From positions 54,718 to 118,717 of the forward strand of contig NZ_JANXRJ010000052.1 of the NCBI RefSeq assembly GCF_025353065.1: a stretch of DNA of 64,000 nt, written 5' to 3'. Below, in pieces: positions 55,269-64,000 of this stretch. This DNA is from Lapillicoccus sp. (GTDB taxonomy: Bacteria; Actinomycetota; Actinomycetes; Actinomycetales; Dermatophilaceae). The position numbers and the translations under genes are program-made. Under the pieces are notes generated by a model that was not told the origin of the DNA, did not search any database, and saw nothing but the letters and a program-made list of their open reading frames with translations. The stretch's first letter is position 1, and each line of letters opens with the position of its first letter.

Positions 55269-56375
55269 GTGACCGCCGAGGTGAACCCGCCGACCAGGGA
55301 CGCTGGTGACGGCGCCCTACCGGCCGAGGCCTTCCCTCGACCTCCAGTTGAGGTCGAGCCGGAGCGCCCGATGCAGGAGGCCCCTGAGGTGAGCGCGACC
55401 GACACGCCCGACACGCCGGACCACCGCACGACCGAGGTCACCATGTCGCAGCACATGTCCGAGCGGATGTCCGGGCGGATGACCGAGCACCTCTCCGAGA
55501 GCACGCTGCCCGGCATCGAGACGGCCGGCGTCGGCGCCCTCGGGGCGACCGGCCGCCCGCTGCCGCACTTCCCGGAGCCGCCGCTGCTGGCCGCCCACGG
55601 GCCGGCGCGGGTCATCGCGATGTGCAACCAGAAGGGTGGCGTCGGCAAGACGACGACCACCATCAACCTCGGAGCGGCGCTCGCCGAGGTCGGCCGGAGG
55701 GTGCTGCTGGTCGACTTCGACCCGCAGGGCGCGCTGTCGGTCGGGCTCGGCATCCGGGTCAACGAGCTCGACGTCACGGTCTACAACCTGCTGGTCGAAC
55801 GCGGGCACGACGTGCGCGACGTCATCCAGCACACCCGCACCGACAACCTCGACGTGCTGCCCGCCAACATCGACCTCTCCGCCGCCGAGGTCCAGCTCGT
55901 CGGCGAGGTCGCCCGGGAGCAGATCCTCGCCCGGGTGCTCCGTCCGGTGATGGACGACTACGACGTCATCCTCATCGACTGCCAGCCCTCCCTCGGCCTG
56001 CTCACCGTCAACGCCCTCACCGCCGCGCACGGCGTGTTCATCCCGCTCGAGTGCGAGTTCTTCGCGATGCGCGGGGTGGCGCTGCTGGTCGAGACGATCG
56101 ACAAGATCACCGACCGGCTCAACCCCCGGCTGATCATCGACGGCATCCTCGCGACGATGTATGACGGGCGCACGCTCCACAGCCGCGAGGTGGTGCGCTC
56201 CGTCGTCGACCACTTCGGGGACCAGGTCTTCCACACCGTGATCAGCCGCACGGTGAAGTTCCCCGACGCGAGCCTCGCCGCCGAGCCGATCACGACCTAC
56301 GCGTCGACCTCGGGCGCGGCCGCGGCATACCGGCAGCTGGCCCGTGAGCTCATCTCCCGGGGCGGGGCGGCCTGA
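55269..56375 (+). CDS. ParA/Soj-family partition ATPase
   Basis: A 368-residue ATPase with a deviant Walker A (CNQKGGVGKTTTTINLGAAL, about residue 119). DFDPQGALSVGLG is the Walker A' region and VILIDCQPSLGLLTV the Walker B. It has a 110-residue low-complexity N-terminal extension, rich in Met/Ser/Glu (for example MSERMSGRMTEHLSE). It is not next to parB or the chromosome origin; it belongs to the xerD-parA-scpA-scpB linkage, so it may act with condensin loading. scpA follows four bases after the stop. Confidence 0.9.
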   Translation: MTAEVNPPTRDAGDGALPAEAFPRPPVEVEPERPMQEAPEVSATDTPDTPDHRTTEVTMSQHMSERMSGRMTEHLSESTLPGIETAGVGALGATGRPLPHFPEPPLLAAHGPARVIAMCNQKGGVGKTTTTINLGAALAEVGRRVLLVDFDPQGALSVGLGIRVNELDVTVYNLLVERGHDVRDVIQHTRTDNLDVLPANIDLSAAEVQLVGEVAREQILARVLRPVMDDYDVILIDCQPSLGLLTVNALTAAHGVFIPLECEFFAMRGVALLVETIDKITDRLNPRLIIDGILATMYDGRTLHSREVVRSVVDHFGDQVFHTVISRTVKFPDASLAAEPITTYASTSGAAAAYRQLARELISRGGAA

Positions 56376-56379
56376 CGCG

Positions 56380-57384
56380 ATGACCGACGCGAGTCCCGTC
56401 GCCCTGGGCCTCGACGTCCGTGACGACGCTGCCGTACCCGGGGGAGTGATCACCCGACGCGGCTCCTCCACGCCGTTCGAGGTGCACCTCGACGTCTTCC
56501 AGGGGCCCTTCGACCTCCTGCTCGGGCTGATCTCGAAGCACAAGCTCGACATCACCGAGATCGCCCTCGCGCAGGTGACCGACGAGTTCATCAGCCACCT
56601 CAAGGCGGCGCAGCTGGCGCACACCGACTGGGACCTCGGGCAGGCCTCGGAGTTCCTCCTCATCGCGGCGACGCTGCTCGACCTCAAGGCCTCGCGCCTG
56701 CTGCCGCAGTCCGGGCCGCAGGACGAGGAGGACCTCGCCCTCATCGAGGCGCGCGACCTGCTCTTCGCCCGGCTCCTGCAGTACCGCGCCTTCAAGGACA
56801 TCGCCCGCACCTTCGCCGAGGTGATGGCGACCGCGGGCCGGATGACCGCACGACAGGCCGGCCTCGAACCCCACTTCGCCGCACTGCTCCCCGAGCTGGT
56901 CATGGGCATCACTCCCGAGCAGCTGGCGATGGTGGCCGCCCGCGCGGTGGCGCCCCGGATCCCGCCGAGCGTGGGTCTGGAGCACCTGCACGCCCCCCAG
57001 GTCAGCGTGCGCGAGCAGGCGCTCGTCATCGTGGGCCGGTTGCGGCAGGAGCGGGCCTGCTCCTTCCGCACCCTCGTCGCCGACGCCGAATCGACGCTCG
57101 TCATCGTCGCGCGCTTCCTCGCCCTGCTGGAGCTGTTCAAGGAGGGCGCGATCGCCTTCGACCAGCCCGAGGCCCTCGGCGAGCTGACCGTCCGGTGGAC
57201 GGGCGCCGACGACGGGGACGTCGGTGTGAGTGGGGAGTTCGACGAGCTCGACGAGCTCGACGGCCCCGAGGTCGACACCGATGCTGACCCCGGCCGTCCC
57301 TCCGAGACCGACCACGACCTGACCTTTCCTGCCTCACGCGGGATCCCCGAACCACCCGAAAACCAGGAGCGACTCGATGACTGA
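56380..57384 (+). CDS. scpA: Segregation and condensation protein A
   Basis: A 334-residue kleisin that bridges SMC heads. The N-terminal motif FEVHLDVFQGPFDLLLGLI is diagnostic, followed by HKLDITEIALAQVTDEFI and the helix ASEFLLIAATLLDLKASRLLP. The C-terminal winged-helix (IVARFLALLELFKEGAIAF) precedes a 70-residue acidic tail. The ATG at 56380 is used because an upstream in-frame GTG would overlap parA. scpB overlaps by eight bases. Confidence 0.96.
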   Translation: MTDASPVALGLDVRDDAAVPGGVITRRGSSTPFEVHLDVFQGPFDLLLGLISKHKLDITEIALAQVTDEFISHLKAAQLAHTDWDLGQASEFLLIAATLLDLKASRLLPQSGPQDEEDLALIEARDLLFARLLQYRAFKDIARTFAEVMATAGRMTARQAGLEPHFAALLPELVMGITPEQLAMVAARAVAPRIPPSVGLEHLHAPQVSVREQALVIVGRLRQERACSFRTLVADAESTLVIVARFLALLELFKEGAIAFDQPEALGELTVRWTGADDGDVGVSGEFDELDELDGPEVDTDADPGRPSETDHDLTFPASRGIPEPPENQERLDD

Positions 57385-58048
57385 CCAGCCGACAGGGACC
57401 AGACCCGAGGTGGTGGACGACGCCGTGGATCGCGGCGTCTCGCAAGACGCCGCCCCCGAGGCCGACGAGGTCACGCCCTTCGACGTCGAGGCCTTCCCCG
57501 GGGGTGCGCGCTCGGCCCTCGAAGCCGTCCTCATGGTCGTCGACGAACCCATCAGCGAGGTCACCCTCGCCGCGGCGCTCGAGCTGCCGGTCGACGACGT
57601 GCTCGCGCACCTCACCGCCCTGGAGCAGGAGTATGCCGCCGCGCAGCGCGGCTTCACCGTGCGCAACGTCGGGGGTGGGTGGCGCGTCTACAGCCGCTCC
57701 GACTACGCCCCCGTCGTGGAGAGGTTCCTGCTGGACGGACAGCACGCCAAGCTGACCCATGCGGCCCTCGAGACCCTGGCCGTCATCGCCTACCGCCAGC
57801 CCGTGTCGCGGGCCCGGGTCGGCGCGGTCCGCGGGGTCAACGTCGAAGGCGTGGTGCGCACCCTGATGACCCGCGGCCTCGTGGCCGAGGTCGACGAGTC
57901 AGGCGACGGCGGCGCCATCCTCTACGGCACCACCCCCTACTTCCTCCAGCGGATGGGTCTCGGCTCGCTCGACGAGCTGCCGGCGCTGGCCCCGTTCCTG
58001 CCCGAGGTCGACGTCCTCGACGAGTTGGCCGAGTCGGGGCGGGCATGA
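57377..58048 (+). CDS. scpB: Segregation and condensation protein B
   Basis: A 223-residue protein of the SMC-ScpAB complex with two winged helices: ALEAVLMVVDEPISEVTLAAAL and then HAALETLAVIAYRQPVSRARV. YGTTPYFLQRMGLGSLDELP is the usual C-terminal block. It overlaps scpA by eight bases and rluB by ATGA. Confidence 0.96.
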   Translation: MTDQPTGTRPEVVDDAVDRGVSQDAAPEADEVTPFDVEAFPGGARSALEAVLMVVDEPISEVTLAAALELPVDDVLAHLTALEQEYAAAQRGFTVRNVGGGWRVYSRSDYAPVVERFLLDGQHAKLTHAALETLAVIAYRQPVSRARVGAVRGVNVEGVVRTLMTRGLVAEVDESGDGGAILYGTTPYFLQRMGLGSLDELPALAPFLPEVDVLDELAESGRA

Positions 58049-59154
58049 GCGGGCAGCCGGGTCGCGGCGCAGGCGGCCGGGGCGGCAGTGGTGGCAACGG
58101 CCGGGGCGGCAGCGGTGGCAACGGCCGGGGCGCTGGCGGTGCGGCCGGACGTGGTGCTGGCAGCGCAGCCGGGCGCGGCGGCAGCGCAGCCGGACGGGGC
58201 GGCACCGCAGCCGGACGCGGCGGCGCCCCCGACAGGTCCTCAGGTGGGGAGAAGTCCGGTCGTCCCCGCCGGTCGGACGGACCCTCGTCCGGCGCGACCT
58301 CCGGAAGCGCGAAAACCACTGGTGGACGCCGGGATCCGAAGCAGGCGCGCTTCGCGGGGTCCACGAAGGCCAGCCAGCCGACCCGGCTCCCGCAGCGCAA
58401 GGAGACCCCCCAGGTCGAGGTCCACGACCCCGACGGCGTCCGCCTGCAGAAGCTGATGGCCGCGGCCGGTGTCGGCTCCCGACGCACCTGCGAGAACCTC
58501 ATCAGCGCCGGCCGCGTCGAGGTCGACGGGCAGGTCGTCACCGAGCTCGGCGTGCGGATCGACGCCGATCGGCAGACCGTCCACGTCGACGGGGTGCGGG
58601 TGCAGCTCGACGCGTCACGCGTCTACCTCGCCTTCAACAAGCCGCTCAAGGTCGTCTCGACGATGAGCGACGACCTCGGTCGGGTCTCCCTGGCCGACTA
58701 CGTGGGCGACCGCCCCGAGCGGCTCTTTCACGTCGGCCGCCTCGACGCCGACACCGAGGGGTTGCTGCTGCTCACCAACGACGGCGACCTCGCCCACCGG
58801 CTGCAGCACCCGGCATACGGCGTGCTCAAGACGTATCTCGCGCAGATCCCGGCGCCGGTACCGCGCGACATCGGCCGGCGGCTGCGGGAGGGCATCGAGC
58901 TCGACGACGGGCCGGTGCAGGTCGACTCGTTCCGGCTGATCGACTCGCAGCCGGGTCGAGCGCTCGTCGAGGTGGTGCTCCACGAGGGGCGCAAGCACGT
59001 CGTGCGCCGGATGTTCGACGCCGTGGGCCACCCGGTCATCACGCTCGTGCGCACCCAGGTCGGGCCGATCCGGCTGGGCGACCTCAAGTCGGGACGCACG
59101 CGCCGGCTCAACCCCGACGAGGTGGGCCAGCTCTACACCGCTGCCGGGCTGTGA
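58045..59154 (+). CDS. Ribosomal large-subunit pseudouridine synthase, RluB type
   Basis: A 369-residue pseudouridine synthase of the RsuA/RluB group. An S4 domain (VRLQKLMAAAGVGSRRTCEN) is followed by the catalytic domain with the Asp in HVGRLDADTEGLLLLTNDGD, and HEGRKHVVRRMFDAVGH. The first 120 residues are a Gly/Arg/Ala/Ser tract with near repeats (GGSGGNGRGGSGGNGRG, AAGRGGSAAGRGG), a typical RNA-affine disordered tail but unusually long. The probable target is a uridine in 23S rRNA. tyrA starts on its stop codon (GTGA). Confidence 0.92.
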   Translation: MSGQPGRGAGGRGGSGGNGRGGSGGNGRGAGGAAGRGAGSAAGRGGSAAGRGGTAAGRGGAPDRSSGGEKSGRPRRSDGPSSGATSGSAKTTGGRRDPKQARFAGSTKASQPTRLPQRKETPQVEVHDPDGVRLQKLMAAAGVGSRRTCENLISAGRVEVDGQVVTELGVRIDADRQTVHVDGVRVQLDASRVYLAFNKPLKVVSTMSDDLGRVSLADYVGDRPERLFHVGRLDADTEGLLLLTNDGDLAHRLQHPAYGVLKTYLAQIPAPVPRDIGRRLREGIELDDGPVQVDSFRLIDSQPGRALVEVVLHEGRKHVVRRMFDAVGHPVITLVRTQVGPIRLGDLKSGRTRRLNPDEVGQLYTAAGL

Positions 59155-60281
59155 CGACGCACGTCCTCGTCGTCGGGACGGGCCTGATCGGCACCAGCCT
59201 GGGGATCGCGCTGTCCCGCAAGGGATTTCGCGTCTCCCTGAGCGACCCGTCGCCGACGGCGGCACGCCTCGCCCGTGACCTGGGGGCCGGTCAGCTCGCG
59301 AACGGCCAGCCTGGCGGGCAGGATCAGCAGCCGGCCGCGCCCAGCGCGTCCGACACGCACGACGCGCCCGACGTGGTGGTCGTCGCGGCACCGCCGGACG
59401 TCGCCGGCGCGGTCGTCGCCGAGCAGCTGCGCCGGTGGCCGAACGCCGTCGTCACCGACGTCGCGTCCGTCAAGGGCGCCATCGCGCAGGCCGTCGAGCG
59501 GGCCGGCGGCGACCTCGGCCGCTACGTCGGCTCGCACCCGATGGCCGGCCGCGAACGCAGCGGCACGATGGCCGCGCGCGCCGACCTCTTCGAGGGCCGG
59601 GCCTGGGTGGTCGTCCCCACGACGGCCACCCGCCCGGACGCGATCCAGGCGGTCCTGGGGATCGCGACGGCCGTCGGCAGCGTGGTCACCGTGATGGCGG
59701 CCGACGAGCACGACGCGGCGGTCGCCGTCGTGTCCCACGTGCCCCAGGTCGCCGCGAGCCTCGTCGCGAGCCGACTGCGCGACCTCAGCGATCCTGCGGT
59801 GTCCCTCGCGGGCCAGGGGCTGCGCGACGTCACCCGGATCGCCGCGAGCGACCCCCGTCTCTGGACCCAGATCCTCGCCGGCAACGCCGCCGCGGTCCGC
59901 GACGTCCTGCGCGAGCTGGCGGCCGACCTCGCCGGGGTGATCACCGCCCTCGACGCCCTGGACGGGGTCGACGCCCCGGGCGCGCTCGAGGTCGTCGGCC
60001 GCGCGATCGGCGACGGCAACGCCGGCCACGCCCGGATCCCGGGCAAGCACGGTGCCGCGCCCACGGCATACGCCGTCGTGGTGGTGGTCGTGCCCGACAC
60101 CCCCGGCGCCCTCGGGCACCTCCTGACCGACATGGGGGCCGCGGGGGTCAACCTCGAGGACCTCCACCTCGAGCACGGGCTCGGGCAGCCGTTCGGTCTG
60201 GCCGAGGTGTCCGTGCTGCCGAGCGCCGCCGAGCACCTGCTCACCGCACTCGACGAGCGGGGCTGGCGCGTCCACGACTGA
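59151..60281 (+). CDS. tyrA: Prephenate dehydrogenase
   Basis: A 376-residue enzyme of tyrosine synthesis. The NAD motif VVGTGLIGTSLGIALSRKG opens the protein; YVGSHPMAGRERSG carries the conserved His and Arg that bind prephenate. An ACT-like domain ends it (VPDTPGALGHLLTDMGAAGVN), which usually mediates feedback by tyrosine or phenylalanine. It is coupled to rluB by GTGA. Standing within this run is common in actinobacteria. Confidence 0.93.
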   Translation: MTTHVLVVGTGLIGTSLGIALSRKGFRVSLSDPSPTAARLARDLGAGQLANGQPGGQDQQPAAPSASDTHDAPDVVVVAAPPDVAGAVVAEQLRRWPNAVVTDVASVKGAIAQAVERAGGDLGRYVGSHPMAGRERSGTMAARADLFEGRAWVVVPTTATRPDAIQAVLGIATAVGSVVTVMAADEHDAAVAVVSHVPQVAASLVASRLRDLSDPAVSLAGQGLRDVTRIAASDPRLWTQILAGNAAAVRDVLRELAADLAGVITALDALDGVDAPGALEVVGRAIGDGNAGHARIPGKHGAAPTAYAVVVVVVPDTPGALGHLLTDMGAAGVNLEDLHLEHGLGQPFGLAEVSVLPSAAEHLLTALDERGWRVHD

Positions 60282-60317
60282 GCCCACCTCCGCCGATGTC
60301 TCTCCACCTCGATCGCC

Positions 60318-60323
60318 TAGGAT
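60318..60323 (+). promoter_or_regulatory. -10 element, leaderless type, for cmk
   Basis: TAGGAT ends eight bases before the ATG at 60332, giving the cmk-plsC pair a possible own start. Confidence 0.45.
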
Positions 60324-60331
60324 CCTCAACC

Positions 60332-61039
60332 ATGCCATCCACCCCTCGTGCCGACCTCGTGGTCGCCATCGACGGTCCGTCGGGCTCGGGCAAGTCCAGC
60401 GTGTCGCGCGCGGTCGCCCGGGCGCTCGGGGTCGGGTTCCTCGACACCGGAGCGATGTATCGGGCCGTCGCCTGGTGGTGCCTCGAGCGGAGCATCGACC
60501 TCGGTGACCGGGCCGCGGTCGCCGAGGCCGCCCGAACCATGCCCCTCGCGCTGACGACCGACCCCGATGCGCCGTCGGTGGTCGTGGGGGCCACCGACGT
60601 CAGCGCGGCCATCCGCGGGAGCCGGATCTCCGAGCGGGTCTCGCAGGTCGCGACCAATCTCGGGGTGCGCGAGATCCTCGTCGGCCGCCAGCGCGAGCTC
60701 ATCGCCGAGACCGTGGCGCGGACGGGCGGCTGCGTCGCGGAGGGACGGGACATCACCACCGTCGTCGCCCCGGATGCCGCCGTGCGGGTGCTGCTCACCG
60801 CGAGCGTCGAGGTGCGGCTCGCCCGCCGGGCGACCGAGCTGCACGGGGAGGCCGACCGGGCCGCCGTCGAGGCGACCCGCGACCAGGTCGAGCGTCGCGA
60901 CCGGGACGACGGGACGGTCTCCGACTTCCTCACGGCCGCCGACGGCGTCGTCACGGTGGACACGTCCGACCTCGACTTCGACGGATCCGTGGCCGCCGTC
61001 CTGCACGTCGTCGACGTGGTGGCCGGTGTCGCTCGCTGA
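60332..61039 (+). CDS. cmk: Cytidylate kinase
   Basis: A 235-residue kinase for CMP and dCMP. The P-loop is IDGPSGSGKSSVSRAVARAL, FLDTGAMYRAVAWW follows, and EGRDITTVVAPDAAV and RDQVERRDRDDGTVSDFLTA (in parts) hold the CMP site. Length is usual. The acyltransferase gene starts 14 bases before its stop. Confidence 0.96.
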   Translation: MPSTPRADLVVAIDGPSGSGKSSVSRAVARALGVGFLDTGAMYRAVAWWCLERSIDLGDRAAVAEAARTMPLALTTDPDAPSVVVGATDVSAAIRGSRISERVSQVATNLGVREILVGRQRELIAETVARTGGCVAEGRDITTVVAPDAAVRVLLTASVEVRLARRATELHGEADRAAVEATRDQVERRDRDDGTVSDFLTAADGVVTVDTSDLDFDGSVAAVLHVVDVVAGVAR

Positions 61040-61742
61040 GGCCGCCGCAGCACCGGCCTTCCCCTCCGCGCGGCGGGCGTGGTTCGGCCGATGGGTCGGG
61101 GTCGTCGTCTTCCACACTCTCTACCGCGGCGTCGCCTACGAGGGCCGGCGGGTTCCGGCCGAGGGCGCACTCGTGCTCGTGGCCAACCACTCGGGCTTCC
61201 TCGACGGGCCCGTCGTCTTCTCGATGTCACCCCGGCCTACCCACTTCCTGGTCAAGAAGCAGTACTTCGACGGGTCGTTCGGGTGGATCCTGCGGGGAGT
61301 CGGGCAGATCCCGATCGACCGCACGACCGGTGACCGCGCGGCCCTCGACGCGGCGCGGGGGGTGCTGAGCCGGGGTGGCGTCGTCGGGGTCTTCCCCGAG
61401 GGCACCCGCGGCCGGGGGGACGTGCAGCAGGTGAACCAGGGCGCGACGTGGTTAGCGATGCAGACCGGGGCACGGATCGTGCCTGTGGCCTGCTTCGGCA
61501 CCCGGGTCCCCGGGAAGTCGACGAGCGCCCTCCCACGCGCCCGCAGCCGGGTCGTCGTCGTCTTCGGCGAGGCCTTCGCCCTCACGCCCGACCCGTCGCT
61601 GCCCGGTCGGGCCCGCCTCCGGGCCGCGACCGAGCAGCTGCGCCGCCAGCTCGCCAGCCACGTCGAGCAGGCCGGCCAGCAGCTCGGTATGCCGCTACCG
61701 GACGATGACTCGGACGATGGGTCGGAGGACCCGCTCGACTGA
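61026..61742 (+). CDS. 1-acylglycerol-3-phosphate acyltransferase family (PlsC)
   Basis: A 238-residue membrane-bound acyltransferase. The HX4D motif is NHSGFLDG near residue 59; [12 protein letters not shown] is motif [11 protein letters not shown] motif II and VPVACFGT motif IV. It makes phosphatidic acid from lysophosphatidic acid in the usual assignment. GTG 61026 is likely because no ATG fits, overlapping cmk by 14 bases. An acidic tail ends the protein. Confidence 0.88.
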   Translation: MSLAEAAAAPAFPSARRAWFGRWVGVVVFHTLYRGVAYEGRRVPAEGALVLVANHSGFLDGPVVFSMSPRPTHFLVKKQYFDGSFGWILRGVGQIPIDRTTGDRAALDAARGVLSRGGVVGVFPEGTRGRGDVQQVNQGATWLAMQTGARIVPVACFGTRVPGKSTSALPRARSRVVVVFGEAFALTPDPSLPGRARLRAATEQLRRQLASHVEQAGQQLGMPLPDDDSDDGSEDPLD

Positions 61743-61827
61743 GGGACAATGGGAGGCTGTGGCGGCCTTTGCCGTCCTCTCGGCGCCTCGACGGCGTCCC
61801 CCGAACCGAAGCGAACGAGGCACTCCC

Positions 61828-63345
61828 GTGACCGACACGACCGACTCCACCCCCGACCTGTCGGGTGGTGCGCCGGCCGATCCCCGTGGTCTCACCGGCC
61901 TGGCCGACGACACGTCGGTCGAGCGTGCCCTGCGCGCGGGGCTCGCCGAGTTCGAGCTGGACGACGACGACGAAGCGCTCCTCGAGGGCGGCCAGCTCGA
62001 CGCCAACGACCCCGGCAACGAGGGCCCGCTACCGGTCGTCGCCGTTATCGGCCGCCCCAACGTGGGCAAGTCGACCCTCGTCAACCGGATCATCGGCCGC
62101 CGCGAGGCCGTCGTCGAGGACGTCCCGGGGGTGACGCGCGACCGCGTCGCCTACGACGCCGAGTGGGCCGGGCGCCGGTTCACGCTCGTCGACACCGGCG
62201 GCTGGGAGGTCGACGCGAAGGGCATCCACCTCCGGGTCGCCGAGCAGGCCGAGATCGCCGTCGAGCTCGCCGACGTCGTGATGTTCGTCGTGGACGCCGT
62301 GGTCGGCGCGACCGACACCGACGAGGGTGTGGTTCGCCTGCTGCGCCGCTCGGGCAAGCCCGTCGTCCTCGTCGCCAACAAGGTCGACGACCAGCGCTTC
62401 GAGGCCGACGCGACGTCGCTGTGGAACCTCGGGCTGGGGGAGCCCTATCCCGTGTCGGCCCTGCACGGCCGTGGCAGCGGCGACGTGCTCGACGCCGTGC
62501 TCGCCGTGCTGCCCCAGGTCTCCGCCGTCGGCGACGCCTACCGCCGCGGCGGACCCCGCCGGGTCGCCCTGCTCGGTCGACCCAACGTCGGCAAGTCCAG
62601 CCTGCTCAACCAGCTGGCGGGGACCGACCGCGTCGTCGTCGACGAGGTGGCCGGCACGACCCGCGACCCCGTCGACGAGCTGATCGAGCTCGGCGGCAAG
62701 ACCTGGCGGTTCGTCGACACGGCCGGCATCCGCCGTCGCGTCCACCAGATGCGCGGCGCCGACTTTTACGCGTCGCTGCGCACCCAGACGGCGCTCGAGA
62801 AGGCCGAGGTCGCCGTCGTCCTCATCGACGCCGGCACGACCATCGCCGAGCAGGACATCCGGGTCATCCAGCAGGTCATCGACTCCGGCCGGGCCCTCGT
62901 CGTCGCCTACAACAAGTGGGACACGATGGACGAGGAGCGGCGCCACTTCCTCGAGCGCGAGATCGAGCGCGACCTGGTCCAGATCCCGTGGGCGCCCCGG
63001 GTCAACATCTCGGCACTGACGGGTCGCCACATGGACCGGTTCGTCCCCGCGATCGAGAAGGCCCTGGACTCGTGGGACTACCGCATCCCGACCGGCCGGC
63101 TGAACGCCTTCTTCGGTGAGGTCGTCGCCGCGAACCCGCACCCGGTCCGCGGCGGGAAGCAGCCCCGGATCCTCTTCGCGACGCAGGCCGCAACCCGCCC
63201 GCCGCGCTTCGTGATCTTCGCCTCCGGCTTCATCGAGGCCGGCTACCGCCGGTTCCTCGAGCGGCGCCTGCGGGAGGAGTTCGGCTTCGAGGGCACCCCG
63301 ATCGAGGTCTCCGTCCGGGTGCGGGAGAAGCGCCGCCGCCGCTGA
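61828..63345 (+). CDS. der: Ribosome biogenesis GTPase Der (EngA)
   Basis: A 505-residue GTPase with two G domains and a KH-like end. First domain: [18 protein letters not shown] (about 74), [13 protein letters not shown]. Second: [16 protein letters not shown] (about 250), [16 protein letters not shown]. The C-terminal KH-like part closes it. An acidic N-terminal extension of about 65 residues is common in actinobacteria. A GACAAT -10 candidate near 61743 precedes it; CGAGG is the ribosome site. Confidence 0.97.
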   Translation: MTDTTDSTPDLSGGAPADPRGLTGLADDTSVERALRAGLAEFELDDDDEALLEGGQLDANDPGNEGPLPVVAVIGRPNVGKSTLVNRIIGRREAVVEDVPGVTRDRVAYDAEWAGRRFTLVDTGGWEVDAKGIHLRVAEQAEIAVELADVVMFVVDAVVGATDTDEGVVRLLRRSGKPVVLVANKVDDQRFEADATSLWNLGLGEPYPVSALHGRGSGDVLDAVLAVLPQVSAVGDAYRRGGPRRVALLGRPNVGKSSLLNQLAGTDRVVVDEVAGTTRDPVDELIELGGKTWRFVDTAGIRRRVHQMRGADFYASLRTQTALEKAEVAVVLIDAGTTIAEQDIRVIQQVIDSGRALVVAYNKWDTMDEERRHFLEREIERDLVQIPWAPRVNISALTGRHMDRFVPAIEKALDSWDYRIPTGRLNAFFGEVVAANPHPVRGGKQPRILFATQAATRPPRFVIFASGFIEAGYRRFLERRLREEFGFEGTPIEVSVRVREKRRRR

Positions 63346-63351
63346 CCCGCC

Positions 63352-63428
63352 AACCGCTTGCGCACACCCTTGCGTCCGCGGAAGTGCTCGCTAGAGCAAC
63401 CACTCGCGCGGACGCAACGCCAGCGGTT
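63352..63428. repeat. Nested inverted repeat between der and a small hypothetical gene
   Basis: Outer arms AACCGCT/AGCGGTT (63352-63358 and 63422-63428) and middle arms TTGCGTCCGCG/CGCGGACGCAA (63370-63380 and 63407-63417) are both exact inverses. The convergent position suggests a two-way terminator or a palindromic element. Confidence 0.75.
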
Positions 63429-63751
63429 CAGCCGTTGGCGACCTGGTAGACCTGTCCCGCCTCGAGATCGGTCGCGACCGCGTCGATCCACCGCTCCGGC
63501 TGGGGCCAGCGGTCGCGCGCCTCGAGCTCGCGCTGCAGGGCGACGCCGATGACGTCGCGCGCCGCACCGAGGTGGCTCTCGGCTACCGCGTCGATCGCCT
63601 GCTGGAGATCGTCGCCGGCCTGGCGGTGCTCGTCGTGCCGACCCTGAAGAGGGTCGACGGCCTCCCGCGTCTCGTCGGTGTGCTCGATGACTTCGGTGAG
63701 TGCCTCGGCCCAGTGGGAGCCGGGCTCGGCCGGGCGGGCGGGTTCGGACAT
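63428..63751 (-). CDS. Small hypothetical protein
   Basis: A 107-residue acidic, helical protein that I do not recognise. It holds HWAEALTEVIEHTDETREAVDPLQ and LQQAIDAVAESHLGAARDVI (shown in parts), with no signal peptide or metal motif. The ATG has GAGAGGGG seven bases upstream. It is convergent with der, its stop touching the outer right arm of the nested palindrome. Confidence 0.65.
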   Translation of the reverse strand: MSEPARPAEPGSHWAEALTEVIEHTDETREAVDPLQGRHDEHRQAGDDLQQAIDAVAESHLGAARDVIGVALQRELEARDRWPQPERWIDAVATDLEAGQVYQVANG

Positions 63752-63921
63752 GGTGGGACCCCTCTCAGGAATGCCTCAGGCCTGCGCCCCCCACGGGTGA
63801 TCCGCCATGGGGTTGCGGCGATGGCAGCCGTTCGAGGGACCGATTTCGGACGTTCGTCCGCCGTGCGATAAGGTTCCACTCGCTCTTCCACCGGGTTGTC
63901 CGACCGGCCGGAGGGGTGCCA

Positions 63922-63995
<74 letters not shown>

Positions 63996-64000
63996 CCGAA

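Overview
The window is about 70-72% G+C. Its gene order is that of an actinobacterium: thrS-HIT-pgsA-patA-pimA for phosphatidylinositol mannosides, pdxS/pdxT-yebC-ruvCAB-yajC-secDF-apt-relA, and hisS further on. It then carries xerD-parA-scpA-scpB-rluB-tyrA-cmk-plsC-der and a tRNA-Pro. Gene content, codon use and leaderless-type promoters would fit the Intrasporangiaceae and relatives, but that family assignment is inference. All genes run on the + strand unless stated.

Layout. 1-3.3 kb: the 3' end of a GH3 beta-glucosidase and small enzymes. 3.3-9.8 kb: a fatty-acid block (TetR and acyl-CoA dehydrogenase on the - strand; thiolase, FabG and MaoC hydratase on the +), matching the order fadE5-fadA2-fabG4-htdX of mycobacteria, with a clear palindromic operator in the divergent gap. 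9.9-17.9 kb: thrS, a secreted SGNH hydrolase, an XdhC-type protein and the PIM operon. 17.9-28.1 kb: an accessory block holding a Tat-exported multicopper oxidase with an in-frame amber codon, a coupled membrane protein, a large secreted IPT/TIG protein with propeller-like repeats, a SARP regulator and a LuxR-type two-component pair. 28.2-36.3 kb: pdxS, then a second accessory insertion (SDR, XRE and MarR regulators, kynureninase, amino-acid permease), then pdxT-yebC. 36.4-45.5 kb: ruvCAB behind a palindromic LexA-type box, yajC-secD-secF-apt, and relA. 45.5-54.1 kb: a 443-bp repeat cluster, DUF349 protein, membrane cyclophilin, metallo-hydrolase, hisS, three poorly known genes and ald. 54.1-63.3 kb: one tightly overlapped chromosome-segregation and housekeeping run whose first gene, xerD, appears to start at CTG. 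63.4-64 kb: a small hypothetical gene and tRNA-Pro(GGG).

Many neighbours overlap by ATGA or GTGA, so translational coupling is the rule. Several genes have a -10 element 6-9 bases before the start codon, as expected of leaderless mRNAs.

The most unusual signal is at the DNA-word level. The heptamer GTATGCC/GGCATAC occurs about 51 times (26 + 25 by eye), against roughly six expected from composition. It occurs in several reading phases and brings in codons that are otherwise rare here (TAT, GCA, ATA). Two inverted pairs of it form hairpins, much as DNA-uptake sequences do in Neisseria. The window also holds several families of 70-80-bp palindromic repeats.
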